Shown here: positions 39,975 through 49,002 of the stretch, piece after piece
Layout: each line of letters starts with the position of its first letter
How positions within the stretch are numbered: position 1 is the stretch's first letter
Assembly (NCBI RefSeq): GCF_003858635.1
Contig: NZ_RQJO01000007.1
Span: forward strand, 1,117,941-1,181,940
DNA length: 64,000 nucleotides
Reading direction: 5' to 3'
Source: Larkinella rosea
GTDB lineage: Bacteria > Bacteroidota > Bacteroidia > Cytophagales > Spirosomataceae
Notes under the pieces: generated by a model
Told to the model about the DNA's origin: nothing
Seen by the model: the letters and a program-made list of their open reading frames with translations, nothing else
Databases searched by the model: none
Made by a program: the position numbers and the translations under genes

Positions 39975-40759
39975 CACTTCAAAAGATTCAGTAACAATTC
40001 GGGTTCATCGGTCGTGATGAAATCAACGTGTTGGTCTAAAAACCATTTCATGCTCATTTGGTCATTAACCGTCCAGACACCAACCGTGAGCTTTTTTTGC
40101 CGGGCTTCTTCGATCCACGACGGTTTTAGGACCAGATTGCCAAAATAATAATCCATGCCCGACAGTTTATCCAGCGCCAACTGCTCCGGCGGCTGATCGC
40201 CGTTCAGGTAGGCAACTTTGGCGGCCGGGTCCAGGACCAGCATGTATTTGCAGACGTCATAATCAAAACTGCAATAATCGACCAGATGTCGGGCATTGAG
40301 CGATTTCACCAGTTCAATCGTTTTTCGGGCGGTTGCCAGCGACCGGTTTTTACTGATCCGGGAGCCTTTGATTTCCAGTATAACCCGGGTTCGGGATTGT
40401 TTGAGCGCTTCAGCCAGATAAGCCTGCAAAGTTGGAAGTGCCTCCCCGTTGCTCAATTTTAGGGCCGATAGCTGGGAACCAGGAGCCGATTCGAGTGTAA
40501 TACCCTGAACCGCCGTATCGTGAAAAAGGTACAAAACCGAATCCGAAGCCATTTGCACATCCGTCTCGCTGGCGTAACACCCAAGTCGAATGGCTTGTTG
40601 CAGGGATGCGATTGAATTTTCGGGAACGCCCGCCGATTTCCAGGCCCCACGATGCGCCACTACCTGCGTTTGATAGGTTGGGGAAGAGCCGGGATCTTTT
40701 TGACAACTCGAAGCAACAATGAATAAAATAACGGAGAAAACGCCGATCCGATTCTTCAT
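39974..40759 (-). CDS. Glycerophosphodiester phosphodiesterase family lipoprotein
   Basis: 261 residues with lipobox ASSC (Cys19). GDPD motifs: VVAHRGAW (H36), PENSIASLQQAI, the metal ligands in ASETDVQM (E65, D67), LFHDTAV (H80) and LEIKGSR. Cuts glycerophosphodiesters to glycerol-3-phosphate and an alcohol. The C-terminus reads VGVWTVNDQMSMKWFLDQHVDFITTDEP, the usual end of the barrel. It overlaps the GH16 gene by one base, so translation is probably coupled. Confidence 0.93.
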   Translation of the reverse strand: MKNRIGVFSVILFIVASSCQKDPGSSPTYQTQVVAHRGAWKSAGVPENSIASLQQAIRLGCYASETDVQMASDSVLYLFHDTAVQGITLESAPGSQLSALKLSNGEALPTLQAYLAEALKQSRTRVILEIKGSRISKNRSLATARKTIELVKSLNARHLVDYCSFDYDVCKYMLVLDPAAKVAYLNGDQPPEQLALDKLSGMDYYFGNLVLKPSWIEEARQKKLTVGVWTVNDQMSMKWFLDQHVDFITTDEPELLLNLLK

Positions 40760-40913
40760 TTATGAACACATCTTCATGAGAAAGGTTTTAAAAGTACGAA
40801 TAATCCCGTTTCCAACCTTGAAAACTACGATCAAAAAATAACCGTAAGTCCAAACTTCTGTCAATAATTCCCGGTTAGACAGTAAGATTACCCCGTTTTG
40901 ACGCCATTCAATT

Positions 40914-42977
40914 ATGAACCGACTTGCCCAGGAAACCAGCCCGTATTTATTGCAACACGCCCACAATCCGGTAGACTGGTTTCCGTGGGGTTCCGAAGCG
41001 CTGCAAAAAGCGCAACAGGAGAATAAACCCGTTCTGGTTAGCATTGGTTATTCAGCCTGCCACTGGTGCCACGTTATGGAACGTGAATCGTTTGAAAACG
41101 AGCAGGTTGCCAACATAATGAATGCCCATTTCGTGTGTATTAAAGTAGATCGGGAGGAGCGGCCCGACGTTGATGCCATTTATATGGACGCCGTTCAGTC
41201 GATGGGTGTACAGGGCGGCTGGCCGTTGAACGTTTTTCTGATGCCCGACGCCAAACCGTTCTACGGACTGACGTATTTACAGCCCCGTCAATGGATAAAC
41301 CTGCTGACCAGCGTTCAATCGGCCTTTGCCGAGCATCCTGATCAACTCGCCGATTCGGCGGAGGGATTTGCCGACCAGCTGAATCTAAGCATTCGGGAGC
41401 AATACAACCTGAGCGATACCACCCCGGTTTTTTCATCCGAATTACTCGAAACGATGTTCCGGAAACTGGCGGCATCGTTTGATACCGTAAAAGGTGGGCC
41501 ACGACGGGCGCCTAAATTTCCGATGCCAAGCATTTACGGTTTTTTACTACGGTATTATCAGGTTACCCAAAGTGAAGACGCCCTGAAACACATCAGCCGA
41601 ACGTTGAATTTTATGGCATTGGGCGGTATATATGATCAGATTGGGGGCGGCTTTTCCCGGTATTCGGTTGATGACCAATGGTTTGCACCCCATTTTGAGA
41701 AAATGTTGTACGACAATGCGCAGTTGGTTTCGCTTTATTCAGAAGCCTACAGCCTTACCAAAAATCCGCTGTACCGTCACATTGTATTTCAAACCGTTGC
41801 CTTTCTGAAGCGTGAACTGACCAGCCCCGAAGGCGGTTTTTATTCCGCATTGGATGCCGACAGCGAGGGAGTGGAAGGCAAGTTTTATACCTGGCCAACG
41901 GACGAGTTGCAGGCGGTTTTAGGGGCCGATTTCGGTTGGTTTAGTGAGCTGTACCACATTGCGCCCGATGGCAATTGGGAAGAACACGAAGGCGTGGGTC
42001 GTAATATTTTGCACCGGGTGGTTTCGAATGAAGACTTTGCCCGCAAGCAGGATATACCGGTCGCCGAGCTAGAGACGCAACTCACCAGCGTTCACCAAAA
42101 ATTACTGACAGTCCGCGACCGGCGCATCCGCCCGGGTTTGGATGACAAAATCCTCTGCTCGTGGAATGGCCTGATGCTGAAAGGCCTGGTAACGGCCTAC
42201 CGGGTTTTCGGTGACGATTCATTCCTGAAACTGGCCGAGCAAAATGCCGGTTTTATTCAGTTGAAAATGACCCATCCGGAAACCGGTCAGCTCTGGCACA
42301 GCTACAAATCCGGCGGAAAAAATACCGAGGGTGCTCCGACGATTACGGGTTACCTGGAAGATTACGCAGCCGTTATCGACGGTTATCTGGCTTTGTATCA
42401 GGCCACTTTCCGGGAAAACTACCTGCTCGAAGCGGATCGGTTAGCCCGGTATACACTCGATCATTTTTGGGACGAAGCTGACCATCTGTTCTTTTTTACC
42501 GACCAGTCCGCTGAACCGCTGATTGCCCGAAAAAAAGAAGTCTTCGACAATGTTATTCCGGCATCCAATTCCCTGATGGCTCATAACCTTTATACGCTCA
42601 GTCTGTTGCTGGAAAAACCGGTCGATGGAGCTCCGGCCTATGGTTTGCTGGTGGAAGCAATGCTGGGGCGTGTGCAACCTTTGCTGGAACAAAATGCCGA
42701 TTATTTGACCCACTGGGCCGCGCTTTATGCGTTGCGGGTGAAGCCAACCGTCGAAATTGCCATCGTCGGGCCCGAAGCCGAAGCATTTCGCCGGGACATT
42801 GACCAGCGTTTTTTTCCCAACAAAGTTCTGGCGGGTACGGAAACAACGAGCAATTTGCCGCTGTTGGAAAACCGGACGACGATCAACGGCGAAACCGCCA
42901 TTTACGTTTGCTACAACCGGACCTGCCAGTTACCCGTTACCACGGTCGAGGAAGCACTGAAAAGTTTAGGAGCGTAA
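40914..42977 (+). CDS. Thioredoxin-domain protein, YyaL / SPATA20 family (DUF255)
   Basis: 687 residues, the usual length. An N-terminal thioredoxin-like domain (about 1-165) carries [14 protein letters not shown] (C49, C52), then [11 protein letters not shown] and [10 protein letters not shown]. The rest is an (alpha/alpha)6-barrel like N-acylglucosamine 2-epimerase folds ([44 protein letters not shown]). Cytoplasmic; activity is not established for the family. ATG start; divergent from the GDPD gene. Confidence 0.93.
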   Translation: MNRLAQETSPYLLQHAHNPVDWFPWGSEALQKAQQENKPVLVSIGYSACHWCHVMERESFENEQVANIMNAHFVCIKVDREERPDVDAIYMDAVQSMGVQGGWPLNVFLMPDAKPFYGLTYLQPRQWINLLTSVQSAFAEHPDQLADSAEGFADQLNLSIREQYNLSDTTPVFSSELLETMFRKLAASFDTVKGGPRRAPKFPMPSIYGFLLRYYQVTQSEDALKHISRTLNFMALGGIYDQIGGGFSRYSVDDQWFAPHFEKMLYDNAQLVSLYSEAYSLTKNPLYRHIVFQTVAFLKRELTSPEGGFYSALDADSEGVEGKFYTWPTDELQAVLGADFGWFSELYHIAPDGNWEEHEGVGRNILHRVVSNEDFARKQDIPVAELETQLTSVHQKLLTVRDRRIRPGLDDKILCSWNGLMLKGLVTAYRVFGDDSFLKLAEQNAGFIQLKMTHPETGQLWHSYKSGGKNTEGAPTITGYLEDYAAVIDGYLALYQATFRENYLLEADRLARYTLDHFWDEADHLFFFTDQSAEPLIARKKEVFDNVIPASNSLMAHNLYTLSLLLEKPVDGAPAYGLLVEAMLGRVQPLLEQNADYLTHWAALYALRVKPTVEIAIVGPEAEAFRRDIDQRFFPNKVLAGTETTSNLPLLENRTTINGETAIYVCYNRTCQLPVTTVEEALKSLGA

Positions 42978-42980
42978 GGA

Positions 42981-43016
42981 TTGATTGATCAAAGGCCGCA
43001 ATTTTGCATCAATCAA
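42981..43016. terminator. Hairpin between convergent genes, possible terminator
   Basis: ttgattgat (42981-42989) pairs perfectly with atcaatcaa (43008-43016). There is no strong T run, so terminator function is uncertain. Confidence 0.4.
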
Positions 43017-43062
43017 CGGAAAGAAGCGTGTTATCAGGGATAAAAACCGCACCGGAAGCGAA

Positions 43063-43263
43063 TCAGATCACTTTAATGATTTTTAAAACCGTGTAAACGA
43101 CGCTTGGAGCGGTCGTGCGGTTTTTCTGGCTGAATATGGTTTTGCCACTGATGATTTCCAGGTTTTTCGTCCGCATCTGCGCCCGCCCCAACGAGGTAAG
43201 TATCAAACCTACCAACAGGTAAAATCCGGCTAACATCAGGCGGTTTTTAATGATCTTTTTCAT
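43063..43263 (-). CDS. Small secreted or membrane protein, unknown
   Basis: 66 residues from ATG at 43263; upstream in-frame codons are rejected because an unusually good AAAGGAG lies 9-10 nt before this ATG. N-terminal KKIIKNRLMLAGFYLLVGLI is basic then hydrophobic (signal or anchor); the rest is basic and beta-like, without recognised domain. A perfect -7 element lies upstream (43327-43334). I do not recognise it. Confidence 0.55.
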   Translation of the reverse strand: MKKIIKNRLMLAGFYLLVGLILTSLGRAQMRTKNLEIISGKTIFSQKNRTTAPSVVYTVLKIIKVI

Positions 43264-43800
43264 AATGACTTTCTCCTTTAAATACCCGACTCGGACCGAC
43301 GTCAACAGTTGATCCAGTTGAATGATCAAAAGTAGTCGCTTCGAATGAAACAATACTGCGTAGTTTCCCCTGTTTTATGAGTGACAACTACCTTTTTTCA
43401 ACGAAACTGGGGCTTTTATGGAAAAGTACCGGAGCGCAGCTGACCGGTTGGGGTCAATATCAAAAAATCATGTACGTTAAACCCAAAATTCTGTAAGAAA
43501 AAGTTGAAAATCAGCTTCTATGTTTGCATCCGGTGAATTACATCACACCGCCATCTGTCCTAACCCAACCATTTACCCTCTACTTGCGCATCAAATGCTA
43601 CAATACACGGAGTATTTTTCCGAAATGTGCTGTGTTGAAAATATGTTTGTCCGAATGACGGATCGAACGAGTCCGAAAGCAATCCTTATTTTTAGTGCTG
43701 GCGGCAAAGAAGTCGTTTTTGTCTTTCACCACAATTAAATCAACTCCCAGCGTGTAACCGATTGATTCCGCCCTCCACAAGATTGGGTTAAAGCGCGGTT
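43264..43800. other. Intergenic region with no convincing gene
   Basis: This 537-bp stretch holds the upstream region of the small protein and the downstream flank of ruvC. An open frame of 72 codons at 43520-43738 (+) has no start context or family resemblance. A TATGTTTG at 43519-43526 (+) matches a -7 element but lacks a -33 partner. Confidence 0.5.
43327..43334 (-). promoter_or_regulatory. Candidate -7 element for the small protein gene
   Basis: The minus strand reads TACTTTTG, a perfect TAnnTTTG, about 64 bp before the ATG at 43263. A TTG lies 16 bp further upstream, a little closer than usual. Confidence 0.4.
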
Positions 43801-44400
43801 TTAAGAGATTCGACCGGGGTTTTCGTTGGCAAACGCCGACCAGGCTCCTTTTTTCGATTTTTTTCCGGTCGACTTACTGCCCGGCAAGGCATTCTTGTGA
43901 AAATGGTGGCATATGGCAATCGCCAGCGCGTCTGTTGCATCAAAAAATTCGGGATTTAGCTCAGCGTGCAGCAAATGGCTCACCATGTGCGACACCTGTT
44001 CTTTTGACGCGTTGCCATTTCCTGTCACCGACTGCTTTACCTTCCGGGGGGAATATTCCACAATTGGAATGCCCCGCGACAGGGCTGCGGCCATCGCCAC
44101 GCCCTGCGCCCGGCCCAATTTCAGCATGGCCTGGACGTTTTTACCAAAAAACGGATCCTCGATGGCCATTTCATCGGGGAGGTGTTCTTCGATGAGTTGA
44201 ATCATCCGTTCAAAGAGTTTCTTCAATTTCAGTTCGTGGTTGCTATATTTGCTGAGGTGAATAACACCGTATTGCAACATACTCATCTGATCTTTCTGGA
44301 TACGGATTACGCCATAACCGGCAATCTGGGTGCCAGGGTCGACTCCCAGAATAATTTTGTCGTACGATTCTAATTCGGAAGCTGCAAGTGGAATGGGCAT
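43801..44400 (-). CDS. ruvC: Crossover junction endodeoxyribonuclease RuvC
   Basis: Cuts Holliday junctions made by RuvAB-driven branch migration. 199 residues. The four acidic catalytic positions are present: D21 in LGVDPGTQIAGYG, E81 in AIEDPFFGKN, and D154 and D157 in FDATDALAIAICHH. ATG start at 44400. Divergent from the flippase-like gene with a 32-bp gap. Confidence 0.97.
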   Translation of the reverse strand: MPIPLAASELESYDKIILGVDPGTQIAGYGVIRIQKDQMSMLQYGVIHLSKYSNHELKLKKLFERMIQLIEEHLPDEMAIEDPFFGKNVQAMLKLGRAQGVAMAAALSRGIPIVEYSPRKVKQSVTGNGNASKEQVSHMVSHLLHAELNPEFFDATDALAIAICHHFHKNALPGSKSTGKKSKKGAWSAFANENPGRIS

Positions 44401-44432
44401 GAAGTGTCGTACGCTGTTAGTAGAAAAAGGTT

Positions 44433-45416
44433 ATGCAAAGTAATGGGTTCGCCCCTCAAAGAACATATTCAGGCACCAAAAAAATCGTTTTTTGGTCGAA
44501 GATCGCCATTCTTACCCTCATTGTAAGTTACATTTTTATTTCACTAAACCGGCAGCAACACGATTTTCAATCGGTTTGGTCGTATTGGCAAGCCGCCGAC
44601 TGGCTCAGTTTTCCGGCTTTTATTCTGCTACTGCTTACCCCCGTGAATTGGTTCCTGGAAGCCTGGAAATGGCAAATTCTGGTTCGCCGGGTCGAGCCCA
44701 TTTCGTTGAAAGAAGCGACTAAGGGCGTGCTGGCCGGTCTGGCCATGGGATTTGCCCTGCCCGCCCAACTGGGCGACACCGCCGGTCGACTGCTCTCCCT
44801 CCGCTCAGACCAACGCTGGCAGGGAATCGGAGCTGCGCTCGTTTCGGGCGGAATGCAGTTTCTGGCCGCCGTGTTTTTTGGGACAGTCGCCCTTTATATT
44901 CAACTCCAGTCGGGTGAAAGTCCGCCGTTTGCACAGGTATTTTTATTTTATGCGCTCGTCTTTCTGCTGGTTTTAGCCCTTTTGATGGCGTGGCAACGGC
45001 ATAATCTGGCTCGTATTCAACACCGCTGGCTGCAACGCTGGGCGAAATACTGGACGGTCGTGTTGCATTATACCACCGCCGAGCTGTTGCTGGCCCTGGG
45101 GGCGGCATCGCTCCGGTATCTGACGTTCTCGTTTCAGTTTTATCTGGCGATGGTCGTATTCGGAATTCGTTTACCGATTCAGGAAACCGCAACCGGAATT
45201 GGCCTGGTTTACCTCGGTAAAACGATCATTCCGGCCTTTAACCTGCTCAGTGATCTGGGGGTTCGGGAAGCAACGTCCCTGTATATTTTCGGTCAGTGGC
45301 AGGTTCCGGCTCCGCAAATTCTTTCGGCGACGCTCACCCTTTGGCTTTTCAATATCCTGACACCGGTTTTTGGCGGTTTGTTCTGGGTATGGAAATTAAA
45401 GCTTACAAACAATTGA
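44433..45416 (+). CDS. Lysylphosphatidylglycerol synthase TM-domain / UPF0104-like membrane protein (flippase-like)
   Basis: 327 residues with about 8 helices. The family signs are ALPAQLGDTAGRLLSLRSD in the middle and LGVREATSLYIFGQW near the end. The soluble aminoacyl-transferase half of MprF is absent, so this is the flippase-type domain alone. It heads an operon with two GT2 genes and a deacetylase (6-bp gap to the next), so a role in moving a lipid-linked sugar is plausible. Confidence 0.85.
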   Translation: MQSNGFAPQRTYSGTKKIVFWSKIAILTLIVSYIFISLNRQQHDFQSVWSYWQAADWLSFPAFILLLLTPVNWFLEAWKWQILVRRVEPISLKEATKGVLAGLAMGFALPAQLGDTAGRLLSLRSDQRWQGIGAALVSGGMQFLAAVFFGTVALYIQLQSGESPPFAQVFLFYALVFLLVLALLMAWQRHNLARIQHRWLQRWAKYWTVVLHYTTAELLLALGAASLRYLTFSFQFYLAMVVFGIRLPIQETATGIGLVYLGKTIIPAFNLLSDLGVREATSLYIFGQWQVPAPQILSATLTLWLFNILTPVFGGLFWVWKLKLTNN

Positions 45417-45422
45417 TTTACA

Positions 45423-46556
45423 ATGGTTTATATACTATTAAGTATATCAGTTCTTTATGCACTATTTACCCTGATTCTAGCCGTTACCTGGTGGAGAATC
45501 CCGGTTTTTCGTGTCGACTCAACGGTTCAATTGACAAACCGTCCCCGGATCAGTGTCATTATTCCGGTTCGAAACGAAGAGCATACACTGCCGCTGCTGC
45601 TGGGTGATTTACAGGCGCAAACCTATCATTCCAGCGATTTTGAAGTGATTGTTGCCGACGATTCCTCGACCGATAACACCCTGAAAATCACAAAGTCGCT
45701 GGTTGTAAAAATGGCTTATCCCCTGCGCCCGCTACCTCTCGCCAATGAACCGACCACCTCACCCAAAAAACGGGCTATCGGTCAAAGCATTATCGTTGCA
45801 ACCGGCGATTTGATTGTTACTACCGACGGCGATTGCCGAGTGGGACCGAAATGGCTGGAAACCATCGCGGCATTTTACGAGAAAACCGGTGCCCGGCTTA
45901 TCAGCGGACCGATCAGTTTTAACCCGGATCAGAGCCTGTTTGGTGACCTGCAAACCGTCGAAAGCAGCAGCCTGATTGGAGCGGGTGCCTGTACAATGGC
46001 TATGGGGTTTCCAACGATGTGCAATGGTGCCAATCTTACCTACGAAAAGCGGGTTTTTAACGAAGTAGGCGGTTTTGAAGGCATCGACCACGTGGCTTCC
46101 GGCGACGATGAATTGCTCATGCATAAGGTTGCCCGGCGGTTTCCTAACGGTGTTAAGTTCCTTAAAAGTGCTGACGCCATCGTTCATACCAGCCCCCAGC
46201 CAACCCTTAAATCCTTTTATCATCAGCGAAAACGCTGGGCCAGTAAATGGCGGGCTTACCAGAGCGTGCTGCCGTCGGTATTAGCGGTTTTTATTTTTGC
46301 CAGCAACATCACGCTCCCCATTGCCGCACTGGATTATTTTTTATCCGGTCTGACCGGCTATCAACTTATCGGAGTAATCGTCTTGAAAGCTGCGCCGGAG
46401 TGGTTATTTTTGGGCTCTGTTTTGCGTTTTTTGAAAAAAGAACGGGTGATTTCCCGAATTCCGATTACCCAGTTGATCTATCCTTTTTACGTGGTATTTT
46501 TTGGATTAGCGGCCCAGCAAAAAGGCTTTCTGTGGAAAGGCCGGTCCTTGCGTTAG
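45423..46556 (+). CDS. Membrane glycosyltransferase family 2 (first of two)
   Basis: 377 residues: an N-terminal helix, a GT-A domain (ISVIIPVRNEEHTLPLLLGD, VIVADDSSTDNT, TTDGDCRVGPKW, and HQRKRWASKW as the QxxRW-like acceptor motif), then 2-3 C-terminal helices. The layout resembles processive synthases such as hyaluronan or poly-N-acetylglucosamine synthases. A related gene lies two positions on (47233). ATG start 6 bp after the previous stop. Confidence 0.92.
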   Translation: MVYILLSISVLYALFTLILAVTWWRIPVFRVDSTVQLTNRPRISVIIPVRNEEHTLPLLLGDLQAQTYHSSDFEVIVADDSSTDNTLKITKSLVVKMAYPLRPLPLANEPTTSPKKRAIGQSIIVATGDLIVTTDGDCRVGPKWLETIAAFYEKTGARLISGPISFNPDQSLFGDLQTVESSSLIGAGACTMAMGFPTMCNGANLTYEKRVFNEVGGFEGIDHVASGDDELLMHKVARRFPNGVKFLKSADAIVHTSPQPTLKSFYHQRKRWASKWRAYQSVLPSVLAVFIFASNITLPIAALDYFLSGLTGYQLIGVIVLKAAPEWLFLGSVLRFLKKERVISRIPITQLIYPFYVVFFGLAAQQKGFLWKGRSLR

Positions 46557-46588
46557 TCACCAAAAAACCGCACTCGCGAACTGATTCT

Positions 46589-47236
46589 ATGTTTTTACAT
46601 AAAACAAACTTCCTCCTTCGGACCTTGTTTCCCCGTTATCAGTGGCGCGTTCGGACACCGGAAAAAGTGATATACCTTACGTTCGACGATGGACCAATTC
46701 CGGAAGTAACTGAATTTGTGCTGGAAACGCTGCACCAATTCGACGCCAAAGCGACTTTTTTCTGCATTGGTGATAACGTCAGGAAAAATCCCGGCATTTT
46801 CGGGATGGTTCAAAAAAACGGTCATTCCATTGGAAATCATACCTTTAATCACCTCAATGGCTGGAAAACTGACGATGAACCCTATCTGGCCAATTTCCAC
46901 CGGTGTCAGGATCAATTGGGCGTTCCGACGCGGCTTTTTCGCCCTCCGTATGGCCGATTGAAAAGCAGTCAGGGTACCGAAGTGTTGAAAACGCACGATG
47001 TCGTAATGTGGGATGTATTAACCGGCGACTTCTCGTTGTCACTCCAGCCGGAAGTCATTTTGCAAAAAACGCTGAAATACACAGAATCTGGTTCCATTGT
47101 TTTGTTCCACGACAGCATTAAAGCCTGGCCCCGCATGAGTTACGCCCTCCCACGGGTATTGTCGCACTTTTCCGAACTGGGTTACCGTTTCGATGGGTTG
47201 CCCCAAACGTCCGGACTTCGGACACCGGTTTTGTGA
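46589..47236 (+). CDS. Polysaccharide deacetylase (carbohydrate esterase 4 / NodB type)
   Basis: 215 residues from ATG at 46589; the frame is open further upstream but inside the GT2 gene. NodB motifs in order: LTFDDGP (catalytic D33, metal D34), SIGNHTFNH (metal H84, H88), RLFRPPYGR and VLFHDS (H173). Removes N-acetyl groups from a glucosamine-type glycan. It has no clear signal peptide; the N-terminus (FLHKTNFLLRTLFPRYQW) is basic. Located between two GT2 genes, so it probably acts on their product. The stop overlaps the next start (GTGA). Confidence 0.93.
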   Translation: MFLHKTNFLLRTLFPRYQWRVRTPEKVIYLTFDDGPIPEVTEFVLETLHQFDAKATFFCIGDNVRKNPGIFGMVQKNGHSIGNHTFNHLNGWKTDDEPYLANFHRCQDQLGVPTRLFRPPYGRLKSSQGTEVLKTHDVVMWDVLTGDFSLSLQPEVILQKTLKYTESGSIVLFHDSIKAWPRMSYALPRVLSHFSELGYRFDGLPQTSGLRTPVL

Positions 47237-48225
47237 CCATTGACGCCAGCATTCTGATTGCCGCCCGCAACGAGGAAGATACCATTCTGCGGTGCCTTCA
47301 GGCCCTTGAACGACTCAATTACCCATCGGACCGCTACGAAGTGTTGATTGGAAATGATCAGTCGGAAGACAAAACCGGTTCGCTGACGGCTGATTTTATC
47401 CGGAATAAACCGCAATACCGACTTTTTACAATCACCGAAAAAGCGGGAAAACAAGCCGGAAAAGCAAATGTGCTCGCCCAGTTAGCCCAACACGCCCGGG
47501 GGCAGTTTTTGTTGTTTACCGATGCCGACTGCGAAGTACCTCCGAGTTGGGTTTGCGGTATGCTTAAACCGTTCAGGCAGGAAAATATCGGCATTCTGAC
47601 CGGCTGCACGCAGATTTTTGGTAAATCCACGTTTCAGAAACTCCAGGCCGTTGATTGGTTTTACGGACAGTACCTGATCAAGCAATTCGCAAATCTGAAC
47701 ATCCCCATAACGGCGATGGGCAATAATATGGCCGTTCGTCGAACGGCTTACGATGCGGTCGGTGGCTACGAAAATCTTCCGTTTTCGGTAGTCGAAGATT
47801 ATCAATTATTTACGGAGATTCTTCAGCAGCGGTTTTCGTTTTCGCATCTTTTCAAGGTAGATGTCCTGGCGACAACTCGTCCGATACCAAACTGGAAGGA
47901 TTGGTTACAACAACGAAAACGCTGGATGGTCGGGGCGATGCAGTTGCCGATCTATTTCGTCGGATTATTTCTCGTTCAATTGTTTTTTTACCCCCTCCTG
48001 ATTGCACTGGCATTCGGGTATCCAACATTAGCCCTAACGGTCTGGATGCTCAAATTCGGCATACAGACCGTTCAGCTGCTCTGGATTCTGAACCGGTTTC
48101 GTCGTTGGGATTTGTTGCCGTATGTACCGGGATATGAGTTTTTTCTCCACATCGGTTATTTCATTTCATTGATTTACTATTTGTTACCTAATAAAGTGGT
48201 CTGGAAAGGCCGGACGTATTCATGA
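47233..48225 (+). CDS. Membrane glycosyltransferase family 2 (second of two)
   Basis: 330 residues, with GTG start overlapping the deacetylase stop by 4 bp (GTGA). GT-A motifs: ASILIAARNEEDTILRCL, VLIGNDQSEDKTG, FTDADCEVPPSW, and QQRKRWMVGA. Three C-terminal helices follow. Related to the GT2 at 45423 but clearly different. Its stop overlaps the TatD start by 4 bp (ATGA), so these genes are translationally coupled. Confidence 0.92.
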   Translation: MTIDASILIAARNEEDTILRCLQALERLNYPSDRYEVLIGNDQSEDKTGSLTADFIRNKPQYRLFTITEKAGKQAGKANVLAQLAQHARGQFLLFTDADCEVPPSWVCGMLKPFRQENIGILTGCTQIFGKSTFQKLQAVDWFYGQYLIKQFANLNIPITAMGNNMAVRRTAYDAVGGYENLPFSVVEDYQLFTEILQQRFSFSHLFKVDVLATTRPIPNWKDWLQQRKRWMVGAMQLPIYFVGLFLVQLFFYPLLIALAFGYPTLALTVWMLKFGIQTVQLLWILNRFRRWDLLPYVPGYEFFLHIGYFISLIYYLLPNKVVWKGRTYS

Positions 48226-49001
48226 TTGACACCCACGCCCACATTTACGACCTGCAATTCAACGATATGGAAGTCATGCTGAAAACCGCTGAAGAGCAAG
48301 GCGTTACGGAGATATGGATGCCGAATTGCGCGAAAGAAACCATTGACGGCATGATGGCGCTGGCCGAAAAATACCCCGACCGCTGTCGGCCGATGATGGG
48401 GTTGCACCCCTGTTACGTTTGTGAAACCGTTGAAGACGAACTGGCAACCATTGAAGACTGGTTAAACCGGTATCCGTTTATCGCCATTGGTGAAATTGGC
48501 CTCGATTTTTACTGGGATTTAACGCACGTCGGCCGCCAGTTCGAAGCCTTTTCCACCCAACTGCGGTGGGCTTCCGAACGAAATCTTCCCATTTCCATTC
48601 ATAGCCGCTCGGCGGCCAATGGCGGGCGAAATGCATTCAGTGAAGCCGCCGATCTCATCGAAAAGCTGGCCTTGCCAAATCTGAACGGTATTTTTCACTG
48701 CTTTGTGGGAACACTGGACGAAGCCCGACGGGCCATTGAACTGGGTTTTAAACTCGGGATCGGCGGGGTTTCCACCTTTAAAAATGGCGGTTTAGACAAA
48801 GTGCTGCCTTCTGTCGATCTGGAACACCTTGTGCTCGAAACCGATGCGCCTTACCTGGCTCCCGTTCCCTATCGCGGCAAGCGCAATGAGCCGGCTTATC
48901 TGAAATTGATTGCGCAACGCGTTGCCGATTTAAAGCAATTACCGCTCGCCGTCGTCGACGAGCAGACTACCCGAAATGCCCAACACCTGGTTATCCGATA
49001 G
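48222..49001 (+). CDS. TatD family metal-dependent hydrolase (DNase)
   Basis: 259 residues. TIM-barrel metal ligands: MIDTHAHIYD (H5, H7), GEIGLDFYWD, SIHSRSA, IFHCFVGT and LETDAPYLAP. Members act as 3'-5' exonucleases or D-aminoacyl hydrolases; the exact role here is not clear. ATGA overlap with the GT2 before it. Co-transcribed with a glycan operon but likely a general housekeeping enzyme. Confidence 0.93.
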   Translation: MIDTHAHIYDLQFNDMEVMLKTAEEQGVTEIWMPNCAKETIDGMMALAEKYPDRCRPMMGLHPCYVCETVEDELATIEDWLNRYPFIAIGEIGLDFYWDLTHVGRQFEAFSTQLRWASERNLPISIHSRSAANGGRNAFSEAADLIEKLALPNLNGIFHCFVGTLDEARRAIELGFKLGIGGVSTFKNGGLDKVLPSVDLEHLVLETDAPYLAPVPYRGKRNEPAYLKLIAQRVADLKQLPLAVVDEQTTRNAQHLVIR

Positions 49002-49002
49002 C

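Noticed and set aside
43520..43738. 72-codon frame on the plus strand near a TATGTTTG
   Set aside because: No start context, no hydrophobic or domain pattern; amino acids look random. The -7 match lacks a -33 partner.
48976..49002. Alternative ATG of the asparaginase inside tatD
   Set aside because: The ATG 1 bp after the tatD stop gives the usual N-terminus for the family; the extension adds only tatD-frame residues.
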